A DNA stretch of 64,000 bases from Ruminococcus hominis. GTDB lineage: Bacteria; Bacillota; Clostridia; Lachnospirales; Lachnospiraceae. The DNA is taken from contig NZ_JACOPE010000001.1 of assembly GCF_014287355.1 (NCBI RefSeq), positions 310,001 to 374,000 of the forward strand. Reading direction: 5' to 3'. A program made the position numbers and the translations under genes. This document shows positions 1 through 8,604 of the stretch, one piece after another (within the stretch, counting starts at the first letter, position 1; each line of letters opens with the position of its first letter). The notes below the pieces were generated by a model. It was not told the DNA's origin and made no database searches. It worked only from the letters and a program-made list of their open reading frames with translations.

Positions 1-1
1 T

Positions 2-172
2 GATACAGTGATACCATATGAAAAATCTTTTGGATATGTAGAAAAAGGTGAAGATGTTATCTTTAATGATTTAGCTTCATATGTTACTATTGCAGCTAAT
101 GAAGCCTACTTTATGAAAAAATATAAGTTGGATCCAGAAAAAACATACCAGGTACGTTTGATAAAAGAATAA
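2..172 (+). CDS. C-terminal end of an unidentified protein (5' truncated)
   Basis: An open frame enters from the left edge and stops with TAA at 170-172, leaving 56 residues that end in QVRLIKE. I do not recognise the family from this fragment. It has no membrane segment and is mixed polar and aromatic, consistent with the tail of a soluble protein. A long palindromic repeat begins about 12 bases after the stop. The deaminase and permease genes that follow have their own promoter, so a functional link to them cannot be argued. Confidence 0.55.
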   Translation, partial: DTVIPYEKSFGYVEKGEDVIFNDLASYVTIAANEAYFMKKYKLDPEKTYQVRLIKE

Positions 173-183
173 TAAATCTTAAA

Positions 184-271
184 GGGACCAGATAGGGACG
201 GGAGCCAGACAGGGACGGAGTTTAGTGGCTTTTTTGCATAGCAAAAAGCCACTAAACTCCGTCCCTGTCTG
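184..271. repeat. Palindromic repeat, family A, copy 1
   Basis: Two nearly perfect arms of 31-32 bases (206-237 and 241-271) read CAGACAGGGACGGAG through GTGGCTTTTTTGC and back, with a 3-base loop. A partial extra GGGACGG unit lies at 194-200. It sits directly after a stop codon, as do the two other copies in this window (3402-3519 and 5212-5284). It would form a very stable hairpin in RNA or single-stranded DNA. It may act as a transcript end or stabiliser and may be a mobile REP-like unit. Confidence 0.85.
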
Positions 272-323
272 CTTTCTTATATATTTTTATAAGTAATAAT
301 TATAAATAGTATAAAAAATGTTG

Positions 324-352
324 TTGAAGAATTGTTATAACCATGATATATT
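324..352 (+). promoter_or_regulatory. Sigma-A promoter of deaminase-permease operon
   Basis: TTGAAG at 324-329 and TATATT at 347-352 are separated by 17 bases. A short inverted repeat, GAGGTAT-6-ATACCTC (370-389), lies just downstream and could be an operator or leader hairpin. Confidence 0.5.
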
Positions 353-425
353 AAATTTGTAATAGATAAGAGGTATTACCTTATACCTCAAAGAACGAAA
401 ATATATTTTAAAAGGAGTAAAAAAT

Positions 426-908
426 ATGAAACAGTCACATGAATACTATTTAGAGCGTTGTATCGAAGTTTCAAAACATTCACGCGAAGCAGGGAACACA
501 CCATTTGGAGCATTACTTGTTGATGCAGAAGGAAACATTTTGATGGAACAGGAGAATGTAGAAATCTCTACACACAAAGCAACAGGACATGCGGAGACTC
601 AGTTGATTGAGAGAGCGTCTATGGAATATAGCAAAGAATTTTTATGGAATTGCACATTATATACAACAGCAGAGCCATGTGCAATGTGTGCAGGAGCAAT
701 GTACTGGGCAAATATCGGAACTGTTGTATATGCAATGACAGAAAAAGATTTGTTGGCGCTTACAGGTTCAGATGAGCAGAATCCGACGTTTGATCTTCCA
801 TGTCGCGAAGTATTTGCACGTGGACAGAAAGATATTACTGTTATCGGACCTTTCCCAGAGTTGGCACCGAAGGTAGCAGAGGTTCATAAGGATTACTGGA
901 ACAACTAA
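426..908 (+). CDS. Cytidine/deoxycytidylate-type nucleoside or nucleobase deaminase
   Basis: This 160-residue protein is a zinc hydrolase of the cytidine deaminase fold. The zinc ligands and catalytic acid are visible as H55-A-E57 and P84-C85-A-M-C88. Size, the AGAMYWA segment after the second Cys and the C-terminal extension recall bacterial guanine deaminases (GuaD group) more than TadA, which is present separately at 48.8 kb. It is followed 46 bases later by a CodB/NCS1-like permease, so a role in salvage of a nucleobase such as cytosine or guanine is likely. The exact substrate cannot be read from sequence. Strong AAGGAG site 6 bases before the ATG. Confidence 0.85.
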   Translation: MKQSHEYYLERCIEVSKHSREAGNTPFGALLVDAEGNILMEQENVEISTHKATGHAETQLIERASMEYSKEFLWNCTLYTTAEPCAMCAGAMYWANIGTVVYAMTEKDLLALTGSDEQNPTFDLPCREVFARGQKDITVIGPFPELAPKVAEVHKDYWNN

Positions 909-954
909 AAAGCAAAAATAAAAGACAATGGAATGAAGACGTGAGGGCAGAAGA

Positions 955-2229
955 ATGGAAAAAGAAAAGCAGATAGATAAAGAATATTCACTTTCTACCG
1001 TACCACAGGAAGAACGTAAAAGTTACGCCAGCTTGACAATTATCTGGATGGGATTTGTATTTGTAGTAACAAGTATGATGGCCGGAGGAGGTTTGGCAGA
1101 AGGATTAGACTTCCAACATATTTTGTTAGCTACTTTAATAGGAAATGTTTTCCTTTGCCTGATTGCATGTTTGGTAAGTTATATTGCATGCAAGACGGGA
1201 TTAACATTTGCACTGATGACAAGATACAGTTTTGGTGAAAAAGGATCACGAATCGCATCCTTCTTTGTACCAATCGTAAACCTTGGCTGGTATACGATAC
1301 AGGCTGCAACATATGGACATTTTGTTGCAACAGTTCTTCATTGTGGACAAGTTGGAGAGTACATCTGTATGGCATTAAGTGCAGTAATCATGGGAATTTT
1401 CTCATTTAAAGGAATCAAAGCAATCACAATCCTTGGATATGTTGCAATTCCGGCAATCATTTTCCTTTCTCTTGGAACATCACTTAAAGGAATCAATATG
1501 GTTGGTCTGGCAGGAGTAATCGGATTCACACCGGAAGGAAGCATTTCACTCGGAAGCGGAATCACAGCAATTATCGGAACATGGATTCTTTCTACAGCAA
1601 CATGTATTGCAGACATCATGCGTTATGCAAAATCGACAAAAGCTGCAGTAGGAGCAACTTTGACAGGGCTTTTGATTGGTAATGTATTTATGATTTTGTG
1701 TGGAGCAATTACAACAATTGCTGTTGGAACCAGTGATTTGACAGAAGTTCTTCTTGCTATGGGACTTGTTATTCCAAGTTTAATTCTGATGACAACAAAC
1801 ATTTTTACAACAAATGCATCAAACCTGTATTCAACATCATTGAACTTGTCAAATGCGTTGAAAACAGACAGAAAGAAGATTATTGTTGTATTGCTTGTTC
1901 TTTCTGCATTAGCTACACTGACAAAACCATATCAGATTGGCTTCCTGTTCAGTTTTCTTGATCTGCTCGGAACAGTTGTGCCACCACTTGCAGGAATAAT
2001 CCTGGTAGATTTTTATTTGCTTCATAAAAAGAACTATCCAATGCTCGAAGAAACAGAGTTTAAGAACTTTAATGTAATGACTTGGATTTCGTGGGTTGTT
2101 TCTATTGTTTTAGCAAATGTTCTTCCTATTGGATTACCATCTTTGACAGGACTGGTTCTCGGCGGAATTATTTACTTCATTTTAATGAAATTAACAGGCA
2201 AAAAAGTATTCAGAAAAATAGGAGAATAA
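955..2229 (+). CDS. NCS1-family purine/cytosine permease (CodB-like)
   Basis: The 424-residue protein has about twelve hydrophobic segments starting near residue 27 and a short charged N-terminus, matching the length and layout of CodB-type nucleobase:cation symporters. The motifs GGGLAEGL near the first membrane segment and NLGWYTIQAATYG around residue 107 fit the substrate-binding helices of that family. It is cotranscribed with the deaminase upstream, which would act on the imported base, and is followed 4 bases later by a small membrane protein. Substrate is inferred as cytosine or a related purine; hydroxymethylpyrimidine carriers are in the same family and cannot be excluded. Confidence 0.85.
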   Translation: MEKEKQIDKEYSLSTVPQEERKSYASLTIIWMGFVFVVTSMMAGGGLAEGLDFQHILLATLIGNVFLCLIACLVSYIACKTGLTFALMTRYSFGEKGSRIASFFVPIVNLGWYTIQAATYGHFVATVLHCGQVGEYICMALSAVIMGIFSFKGIKAITILGYVAIPAIIFLSLGTSLKGINMVGLAGVIGFTPEGSISLGSGITAIIGTWILSTATCIADIMRYAKSTKAAVGATLTGLLIGNVFMILCGAITTIAVGTSDLTEVLLAMGLVIPSLILMTTNIFTTNASNLYSTSLNLSNALKTDRKKIIVVLLVLSALATLTKPYQIGFLFSFLDLLGTVVPPLAGIILVDFYLLHKKNYPMLEETEFKNFNVMTWISWVVSIVLANVLPIGLPSLTGLVLGGIIYFILMKLTGKKVFRKIGE

Positions 2230-2233
2230 GCCA

Positions 2234-2407
2234 ATGAAAAATATGTTGAAATATAAGATTGCAGCTTTGATCGGAATTATATTAATGGGATGTGGATCTT
2301 TTATGACATGTCTTTCTACATCCGCAGGTGTTGTCATGGCAGGAAATGTATTATTGGTGATTAGTATGGTTATCACAATCTATGCATTCAATGTGTGGCA
2401 GCCGTAG
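2234..2407 (+). CDS. Small two-segment membrane protein downstream of permease
   Basis: ATG at 2234 opens a 57-residue frame ending at TAG 2405-2407. It starts 4 bases after the permease stop, with a GGAGAA ribosome site inside the permease end. The protein starts MKNMLKYK and has two hydrophobic stretches (about residues 9-27 and 32-53), so two membrane spans are likely. The tight spacing and a good terminator after it argue that it is a real operon member, perhaps an accessory to the permease. I do not recognise a family. Confidence 0.6.
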   Translation: MKNMLKYKIAALIGIILMGCGSFMTCLSTSAGVVMAGNVLLVISMVITIYAFNVWQP

Positions 2408-2448
2408 AGGCAATGTTTAGTGTAATACAGTAGAATAAAAAGATAATC

Positions 2449-2490
2449 AAAATTGTTACTGTTCAGTTGATGGGCAGTAACAATTTTTTG
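2449..2490 (+). terminator. Rho-independent terminator of deaminase-permease operon
   Basis: A 13-bp stem (AAAATTGTTACTG at 2449-2461, complement at 2475-2487) is followed by a T-rich end. Its stem shares the TTACTGTTCA word with repeat family B seen at 28164 and 51552. Confidence 0.8.
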
Positions 2491-2633
2491 CGATTTAAAA
2501 TGGCGAGATGCGCTGCAGGTCAAAGGTACTGTAAATAGTAACCTATTAGGTGTATAAAAAGCATGATTCAACTGGAAATGCTTGACGATATGTATTAGAT
2601 GCGAGTATGATTTTAAGTAGGAGATGAAATGGT

Positions 2634-3398
2634 ATGGCGATTAAAAAAGTAAAGAAATTAGATTTAAAACAGACAGTAAAGGACATGTTGCTGGATCATA
2701 TTTCGCAGATGGATCTTTCTGTAGAAACAAAGCTTCCAAGAGAAGAAGAGTTGGCACTTATGTTTGGTGTCAGCCGTATTACAATCCGTAGTGTTCTGGA
2801 TGATCTTGCAAATGAAGGAATAATTACAAGAAAACATGGAAAAGGAACCTTCGTAAATCCTGTATCGGCAGGGATTCAAGTTAGTTTTAACCCAGTTATG
2901 CATTTCTCAGATATGATTCGAAACAGTGGATATACACCGTCTGTCAAGATTATTGAATGTCGTACGGAAGCTGCCTCTAAAGAAGTAGCACTGGCATTGA
3001 AAATAAAAGAAGGGCAGGATGTGATCGTCTGTGTAAAGGCATTTTTTGCAGATGATAAGTTATGTTCTATTGTGCAGGATTATGTAGATATAGAATTGCT
3101 GCCGGATTATGAAGATATGACAACAGAGGATATGGATTCCTTGTTTTATTATATTTATCATAAAACCGGACATACGATTCAATGGGACAAGACAGAGATT
3201 CAGGTAATCTACAGTAAGGAAATTCCAGAAATACATCATATTGTAAAAAAATATGGCGGGGATGATAAATCTTATCTTCTGCTTAAGGGTATTAATTATG
3301 ATGAAAGAGACAGAGAAACGTTGTATGCGTTGGAGTATGTAGATACGGATTTGATTAAGTTTAATCAGATACGGAAGAAGGTAATTACGTATTCATAG
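2634..3398 (+). CDS. GntR-family regulator, HutC/UTRA type
   Basis: The 254-residue protein has an N-terminal winged helix (about residues 10-75, with LPREEELALMFGVSRITIRS and the GKGTFV wing) and a C-terminal UTRA ligand-binding domain (about 95-245). It is monocistronic, between the terminator at 2449 and a palindromic repeat that begins 4 bases after its stop. The divergent or upstream nucleobase operon is a plausible target, but no shared operator was found. A GGAGATG ribosome site precedes the ATG. Ligand unknown. Confidence 0.88.
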   Translation: MAIKKVKKLDLKQTVKDMLLDHISQMDLSVETKLPREEELALMFGVSRITIRSVLDDLANEGIITRKHGKGTFVNPVSAGIQVSFNPVMHFSDMIRNSGYTPSVKIIECRTEAASKEVALALKIKEGQDVIVCVKAFFADDKLCSIVQDYVDIELLPDYEDMTTEDMDSLFYYIYHKTGHTIQWDKTEIQVIYSKEIPEIHHIVKKYGGDDKSYLLLKGINYDERDRETLYALEYVDTDLIKFNQIRKKVITYS

Positions 3399-3401
3399 AA
3401 C

Positions 3402-3519
3402 CAGATAGGGACGGAGTTTAATGAGCCGATTGGGGACGGAGTTTGATGGCTTTTTTGCGAGCAAAAAAGCCATCAAACTCCGTCCCCCAATCGGCTCATT
3501 AAACTCCGTCCCTATCCGG
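3402..3519. repeat. Palindromic repeat, family A, copy 2 (longest)
   Basis: Arms of about 57 bases (3402-3458 and 3461-3519) with a 2-base loop. Each arm contains the GGGACGGAGTTT word twice in tandem, so this copy looks like one unit inserted in, or duplicated within, another. It starts 4 bases after the GntR stop and ends 99 bases before the ATPase start. Confidence 0.9.
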
Positions 3520-3617
3520 CTCACGAATAAAAGGATGAATATCGGTAAACCTTATGATACAATAATATGAGAGATACAATATTTGGTGATTGCTATATTA
3601 TAAGGCGGGTGACACAT

Positions 3618-5204
3618 ATGAGTTTATTTGTAAATCCAGATAACAGTGCATTTCAGGCAGCTTTAAATGCCAGTATTTACGTAGATAAAACAGAACTTAT
3701 CCAATATACAAATAGTATTCTTGAATCGACAGAAGCATTTATATGTAATAGTCGTCCACGAAGATTTGGTAAATCAATTACAGCGGATATGCTTACAGCA
3801 TATTACAGTAAGGGATGTAATTCTAGGCAGATGTTTTCAAATCTGCAGATTGGACGGGATAAAAATTGGCAGGAATATATGAATCGATATGATGTGATTC
3901 ATTTTGATGTGCAGTGGTGCATGGAACCAGCCGGGGGACCGGAGAAGGTGGTTGGTTTTATTACAAAAAACATTCTTGCCGAATTACATGAGATATATTC
4001 TGAATACCTTCCGGAGGAAATTGCTTCACTACCGGAAGCTTTGTCTTTGATTAATGCATCCACGAAGAGAAAATTCGTAATTATTATTGATGAATGGGAT
4101 GTTTTGATTCGTGATGAAGGAGCGAATCAGAAGATACAAGAAGAATATATTACATTTCTCAGAGGAATGTTTAAGGGAACGATGCCGACAAGATATATTG
4201 CCTTAGCATATTTGACAGGAATTTTGCCGATTAAGAAAATACAAACACAATCTGCACTTAACAACTTCAATGAATTTACGATGTTAGATGCAAGAGGATT
4301 TGCAAAGTATATTGGTTTTACGGAAGAGGAAGTCAAAGAATTATGTCAGCAGTATAATCGGGATTTTGACAAAGTAAAGCATTGGTATGATGGTTATTTA
4401 TTAGAGGAGTATCAGGTGTACAATCCGAAAGCAGTAGTAGAAGTACTGTTGTGGAATAAGTATCAGAGTTATTGGTCAAAAACCGGTACATATGATGCGA
4501 TTGTTCCATTGATCAATATGGATTTTAATGGCTTAAAGAGCGCAATTATTACTATGCTTTCAGGGGCACAAGTCGAAGTTGATGTTTTTTGTTTTCAGAA
4601 TGATACAATAAATTTTACGAACAAAGATGATGTGCTTACCTACTTGATTCATTTAGGATATCTGGGATATGATCAGAAAACACAAAATGCATTTATTCCA
4701 AATGAAGAAATTCGACAAGAACTTACAGCAGCTACAAGAAGAAAACAATGGGATGAAATGATTACATTTCAGAGAGAATCGGAAGAACTTCTTGATGCGA
4801 CATTAGATAGAGCATCAGAAATGGTTGCTGAAACAATTGAAAAAATTCATATGGAATATGCTTCAACAATTAAGTATAACGATGAAAATTCATTGAGTAG
4901 TGTTCTGACAATTGCATATTTGAGTTCTATGAAATATTACTTTAAGCCGATGAGAGAACTGCCAACAGGAAGAGGATTTGCAGATTTTGTGTATCTTCCT
5001 AAACCAGAATATGCAGGAGAATATCCAGCGTTGCTGGTGGAATTAAAGTGGAATAAGAATGCTATAACAGCGATACAGCAGATAAAAGACAGACAATATC
5101 CAAAAACATTAGAGAAATATACCGGCGATGTTCTTTTAGTTGGAATTAATTATGATAAAAAGAGTAAGATACATGAGTGTGTAATAGAAGAATACTATAA
5201 ATAG
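3618..5204 (+). CDS. AAA-type ATPase with C-terminal PD-(D/E)XK nuclease-like domain
   Basis: The product (528 residues from the ATG at 3618, which has GGCGGGTGA upstream; an in-frame ATG 51 bases earlier lacks a site) begins like AAA_9/DUF1703 proteins. The nucleotide-binding motif is RPRRFGKS near residue 45 and the Walker B is FVIIIDEWD near residue 156. The last ~100 residues show GRGFADFVYLP and LLVELKWNK, matching the D and ExK positions of the PD-(D/E)XK nuclease fold. The family is common and multi-copy in gut Bacteroidetes and Clostridia and its function is unknown; a role in defence or mobile DNA has been suggested by its fold only. It is bracketed by family A palindromes (3402-3519 and 5212-5284), which may mean it moved as a unit. 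Confidence 0.85.
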   Translation: MSLFVNPDNSAFQAALNASIYVDKTELIQYTNSILESTEAFICNSRPRRFGKSITADMLTAYYSKGCNSRQMFSNLQIGRDKNWQEYMNRYDVIHFDVQWCMEPAGGPEKVVGFITKNILAELHEIYSEYLPEEIASLPEALSLINASTKRKFVIIIDEWDVLIRDEGANQKIQEEYITFLRGMFKGTMPTRYIALAYLTGILPIKKIQTQSALNNFNEFTMLDARGFAKYIGFTEEEVKELCQQYNRDFDKVKHWYDGYLLEEYQVYNPKAVVEVLLWNKYQSYWSKTGTYDAIVPLINMDFNGLKSAIITMLSGAQVEVDVFCFQNDTINFTNKDDVLTYLIHLGYLGYDQKTQNAFIPNEEIRQELTAATRRKQWDEMITFQRESEELLDATLDRASEMVAETIEKIHMEYASTIKYNDENSLSSVLTIAYLSSMKYYFKPMRELPTGRGFADFVYLPKPEYAGEYPALLVELKWNKNAITAIQQIKDRQYPKTLEKYTGDVLLVGINYDKKSKIHECVIEEYYK

Positions 5205-5211
5205 ATGCCAG

Positions 5212-5284
5212 GAGCCGGATAGGGACGGAGTTTAATGGCTTTTTTGCTCGCAAAAAGCCATTAAACTCCGTCCCTAATCGGCTC
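5212..5284. repeat. Palindromic repeat, family A, copy 3
   Basis: Arms 5212-5247 and 5250-5284 contain GAGCCG at the outer ends and the shared AGGGACGGAGTTTAATGGC core. The repeat starts 8 bases after the ATPase stop codon and lies next to the minus-strand terminator of the ThuA gene. Confidence 0.88.
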
Positions 5285-5314
5285 AAAATCGCCCCCACCC
5301 GTTTGTGGGGGCGA
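5285..5314 (-). terminator. Terminator of ThuA-like gene
   Basis: A perfect 10-bp GC-rich stem (TCGCCCCCAC, 5289-5298 with 5305-5314) and 6-base loop. On the minus strand the hairpin is followed by TTTT, 5 bases after the ThuA stop. Confidence 0.85.
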
Positions 5315-5318
5315 GCGA

Positions 5319-6122
5319 CTATTTCTGATACTTACTTTCCGGTGACACCTCTACATGGGGGCATTCGATTTTTTCTTTAATCGGAGCAGCAGGTGCAGCC
5401 CAACGGATTGCATTTTTAATAATCTGTAGAACATGTGGGTTATGATAAGTAGGATTTGTCTCGTGTCCAGGCTGGAAATAGAACACTTTACCATAACCTC
5501 TTGTCCATGTACAGCCAGAACGGAAGACTTCTCCTCCGCGGAACCAGCCGGTGAAGATAACATCATCCGGTTTTGGAATATCAAAGTATTCTCCGTACAT
5601 TTCTTCCACATCTAATTCGAAACTTGCAGGTATACCCTGTGCAATCGGATGAGTCGGTGAAGTTGTGAAAATACGTTCAAAATCACCCTCACGCCACTGT
5701 AAAGTGCAGCTTGTACCAAGCAGGAAACGAAGTGGCTTACAAAGGTGGGCAGAATGCAGGGCGATAAATCCCATTCCGCGAAGCACACGATCCTGAATCT
5801 TGCGGGCAAGGTCGTCTGGTACTGCATCATGTCCGACATGAGCCCACCAGACTAAAACATCTGTCTTTTCAAGAAGCTCATCAGGCAGTCCAAATTCCGG
5901 CATATCAAGAGTGACAAGTGTCACAGACACATCGTCCATCTGTGAAATATAATCTTTCAATGTTCCACCAAGTCCGAGCGGATAAGCTTCTTTGATTGCT
6001 TTGGAGCCTTTTGCGTGATACTTTTCAACTTCTTCTCGTTTGTCTTCTGGAATCTTAACAAAACGATAATCCGGAGTCGTCATTTCCTGAAGCTTTTCAT
6101 ACCAAATTGTAATGTTTATCAT
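5319..6122 (-). CDS. ThuA-domain protein
   Basis: The 267-residue protein carries the ThuA-like domain, a class I glutamine-amidotransferase-like fold found in trehalose/sucrose-disaccharide utilisation proteins. Supporting segments are VLVWWAHVGHD (about residue 90), GFIALHSAHLCKP (about 118), WREGDFERI and GYGKVFYFQPGHE near the C-terminus. Length is normal for the family. It is a single-gene minus-strand unit with its own terminator; the nearest plus-strand neighbours do not suggest a pathway. The biochemical reaction of this family is not firmly established, though 3-keto-sugar metabolism has been proposed for relatives. Confidence 0.88.
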   Translation of the reverse strand: MINITIWYEKLQEMTTPDYRFVKIPEDKREEVEKYHAKGSKAIKEAYPLGLGGTLKDYISQMDDVSVTLVTLDMPEFGLPDELLEKTDVLVWWAHVGHDAVPDDLARKIQDRVLRGMGFIALHSAHLCKPLRFLLGTSCTLQWREGDFERIFTTSPTHPIAQGIPASFELDVEEMYGEYFDIPKPDDVIFTGWFRGGEVFRSGCTWTRGYGKVFYFQPGHETNPTYHNPHVLQIIKNAIRWAAPAAPIKEKIECPHVEVSPESKYQK

Positions 6123-6315
6123 GGAATAGTAACCTCACTTTCTAAAAACTAATCTTATTATAACAGATTTGCAGATAAATTCACGTATAAATCTGTTATA
6201 AAAATGTAAATGGGTTGCCTGAAAACTCAGAATATGATATTGTTTTTCTGGCTGAAATAACAAATGCTAAGCTCAAAAATACTTCGCTAAGTGTTTAAAG
6301 TAGGGAGTGAATCCG

Positions 6316-7203
6316 TTGGAAAATACAAAAAAAAAATATAGAAAAAAAACAAACAAAAAAGAACAGGCAAAAGAAACTCTTGTTGTAAGAGATATTTTAA
6401 AGGAAGAAACAGTTGCCTTTTTGGATACAGAATTTCTTACGTCTCAGCGTAAAGGTGGTGCACCATCAAAACTAGTATCAATAGGATTTGTAATCTGCCG
6501 CAAGGATTTTAAAGAAGTGGACAGATTTCATTCGTATATCTATATGGATGACGAATTGCATAATCGTTTCCGGGAAGTGACAGGAATTACGGAAGAAGAT
6601 TTGCTGAATGCACCAGAGTATGAAATGGTGATGGAAGAAGCTGCACAGCGTATGGCCATCTGGAATGTAACGAGAATTTTTGTCTGGGGGCCGGATCAGA
6701 CGGTTATTCAGAGAGACCTTCAGGCATATCGGGGGGATATTTCTAAACGAGCAAGAAAATCGGTCAATCGAATGATACGTATGATCAAGGATATCGAAGG
6801 CATTTATTCCAAAAAGTTAAAAATACACAATATAGGAATCGCTAATTTGAAATTACTCTGTGGACTTGGTTCGGAAGTGAGTCATGATGCATTAGATGAT
6901 TCAATTGATTTGAAAGAAGTAGTACAATATCTTGATACAAAGGGATGTCCGGATTATATGGTACAGGCAATGAAAACGTACTTATCGGACAAGGAATTAT
7001 ATTGCCGTTATCGCAGATTTCATGAGAAATGGGATGAAGTACCTGGAAATTTGCTTGAAAAAAGTAAGGAATTGCTGTTGGAGTTAGAGAAGATCAATTC
7101 GATGGAAGCGAAAGCACTGCGAGATGATATTCATGTAATATGTACAGGGAAAGATACTATATTTCCTACACCGGAGGAATATCTGGAACAAGAATTGTTA
7201 TAA
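6316..7203 (+). CDS. DEDDh-family 3'-5' exonuclease-like protein
   Basis: The likely start is TTG at 6316, because AGGGAG at 6302-6307 sits at a normal distance; an in-frame GTG at 6307 overlaps that site. The product is about 295 residues. After a Lys-rich N-terminus (about residues 5-20) comes the exonuclease fold: FLDTEF (metal-binding D and E) near residue 38, a middle Asp in WGPDQTV, and the C-terminal SHDALDD where H and D complete the DEDDh set. The family trims nucleic acids (RNase T, DnaQ, KapD). The KapD/sporulation inhibitor branch is a possible relative, but I cannot fix the substrate. A helical C-terminal third (from about 210) is outside the nuclease domain. Confidence 0.8.
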   Translation: MENTKKKYRKKTNKKEQAKETLVVRDILKEETVAFLDTEFLTSQRKGGAPSKLVSIGFVICRKDFKEVDRFHSYIYMDDELHNRFREVTGITEEDLLNAPEYEMVMEEAAQRMAIWNVTRIFVWGPDQTVIQRDLQAYRGDISKRARKSVNRMIRMIKDIEGIYSKKLKIHNIGIANLKLLCGLGSEVSHDALDDSIDLKEVVQYLDTKGCPDYMVQAMKTYLSDKELYCRYRRFHEKWDEVPGNLLEKSKELLLELEKINSMEAKALRDDIHVICTGKDTIFPTPEEYLEQELL

Positions 7204-7213
7204 AATATTATAC

Positions 7214-7242
7214 TTGCGAATAACATAGTATTGTGGTAGAGT
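7214..7242 (+). promoter_or_regulatory. Promoter of amt-PII operon 1
   Basis: TTGCGA (7214-7219), 17 bases, TAGAGT (7237-7242), just before the hairpin at 7258-7300. Confidence 0.4.
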
Positions 7243-7257
7243 AATGAGCAGACGGAC

Positions 7258-7300
7258 GAGGGCGTTTGAAGTATGGAGATACTTTGAACGCTCTTTTTTT
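7258..7300 (+). terminator. Terminator-like hairpin in the leader of amt 1
   Basis: GAGGGCGTTTGAAGTAT and ATACTTTGAACGCTC pair with wobble and a small bulge, followed by seven T. It lies between a candidate promoter and the ammonium channel gene, so it can be an attenuator of amt or simply the end of the exonuclease transcript. A similar GGCG-stem lies before the second PII gene (44820-44858). Confidence 0.65.
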
Positions 7301-7336
7301 GTTTGTTGTATAGAAAAAGAAAGAGGAGGATGAAAC

Positions 7337-8578
7337 ATGAACACGGGAGATACAGCATTTATGATGATTTGCACAGCATTTGTGTTTTTTATGACACCCG
7401 GACTGGCGTTTTTTTATGGAGGACTTGTCAGACGAAAAAATGTCGTTAATACAATGATGGCATGTGTGGCAATTATGGGATTGTCAGTAGTTATGTGGAC
7501 ATTATTCGGATATTCATTATCATTTGGTGGAAATCATGGAGGAATTATCGGAGATTTCCGCTGGTTTGGGCTAAATGGAGTTGGAATGGAGCCAGGACCA
7601 TACGCAGATACGATACCGCATTTGGTATTCTGTGCATTTCAAATGATGTTTGCGATGATCACACCTGCTCTGATTACAGGCTCTCTTGTAGGAAGAATGA
7701 GATTTAAGGCATTGTTCTTATTTGTAGCATTGTGGTCAGTTGTAGTATACTATCCATTGGCACACATGGTATGGGGAGAAGGCGGATTACTGGCAGCAAT
7801 CGGTTCTGTAGATTTTGCAGGCGGCGATGTAGTACATATCAGTTCTGGTATTACGGCACTGACATTGGCAATTATTCTTGGACGCCGTAGAGGCTACGAA
7901 GTGATGACATATCGAATCCACAATATTCCGTTTGTTGTATTAGGTGCAACAATTCTCTGGTTTGGCTGGTTCGGATTCAATGCAGGAAGTGCACTTGAAG
8001 CAAATGGTTTGGCAGCACATGCTTTTATGACATCCGCAATTTCAGCTGCAGCGGCATTGCTTTCATGGATGCTCTTAGATGTATTACATAATGGAAAATC
8101 AACGTTGGTTGGTGCAGCAACAGGTCTTGTTGTTGGTTTGGTGGCAATCACACCAGGTGCAGGATTTGTTCCAATCTGGTCCTCCTTTATCATAGGAGCA
8201 TTGGTAAGTCCAATCTGTTACTATGGAGTTGCATTAATAAAGAAAAAACTGAAAATAGATGATGCGTTGGATGCTTTTGGCTGTCATGGAATAGGAGGAA
8301 TCTGGGGCGGAATCGCAACAGGTATTTTCGCACAGAGCTCAATCAATGACGTTGCCCGCTGGGATGGATTAGTATTCGGAGACTATCATCTGTTTGTAGC
8401 ACAAATCGTAGGAATCATCATTACAATGATAATTGCTGTTGTAGGAACATTGATTTGCGTAGCTATAGTAAAAATATTTACGCCTCTTCGCGTGGATGTA
8501 AAAGATGAGCAGGTAGGTCTGGATATTTCACAACATGGAGAAAGTGCATACCCAAGCTTCAATGGATTGGATCAGTAA
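7337..8578 (+). CDS. amt: Ammonium channel/transporter, Amt family
   Basis: The 413-residue polytopic protein starts with the family signature GLAFFYGGLVRRKNV and has eleven predicted membrane spans. The two pore histidines are present in DVVHISSGITAL (about residue 163) and FGCHGIGGIWGG (about 313). The usual GxxWFGWFGFN segment is near residue 212. It conducts ammonia/ammonium across the cytoplasmic membrane and is normally blocked by the partner PII protein, encoded 26 bases downstream. The order amt then PII is opposite to the second pair at 45 kb. Strong AGGAGG site. Confidence 0.95.
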   Translation: MNTGDTAFMMICTAFVFFMTPGLAFFYGGLVRRKNVVNTMMACVAIMGLSVVMWTLFGYSLSFGGNHGGIIGDFRWFGLNGVGMEPGPYADTIPHLVFCAFQMMFAMITPALITGSLVGRMRFKALFLFVALWSVVVYYPLAHMVWGEGGLLAAIGSVDFAGGDVVHISSGITALTLAIILGRRRGYEVMTYRIHNIPFVVLGATILWFGWFGFNAGSALEANGLAAHAFMTSAISAAAALLSWMLLDVLHNGKSTLVGAATGLVVGLVAITPGAGFVPIWSSFIIGALVSPICYYGVALIKKKLKIDDALDAFGCHGIGGIWGGIATGIFAQSSINDVARWDGLVFGDYHLFVAQIVGIIITMIIAVVGTLICVAIVKIFTPLRVDVKDEQVGLDISQHGESAYPSFNGLDQ

Positions 8579-8604
8579 AATAGTTATTTAGGAGGTCACT
8601 CAAA

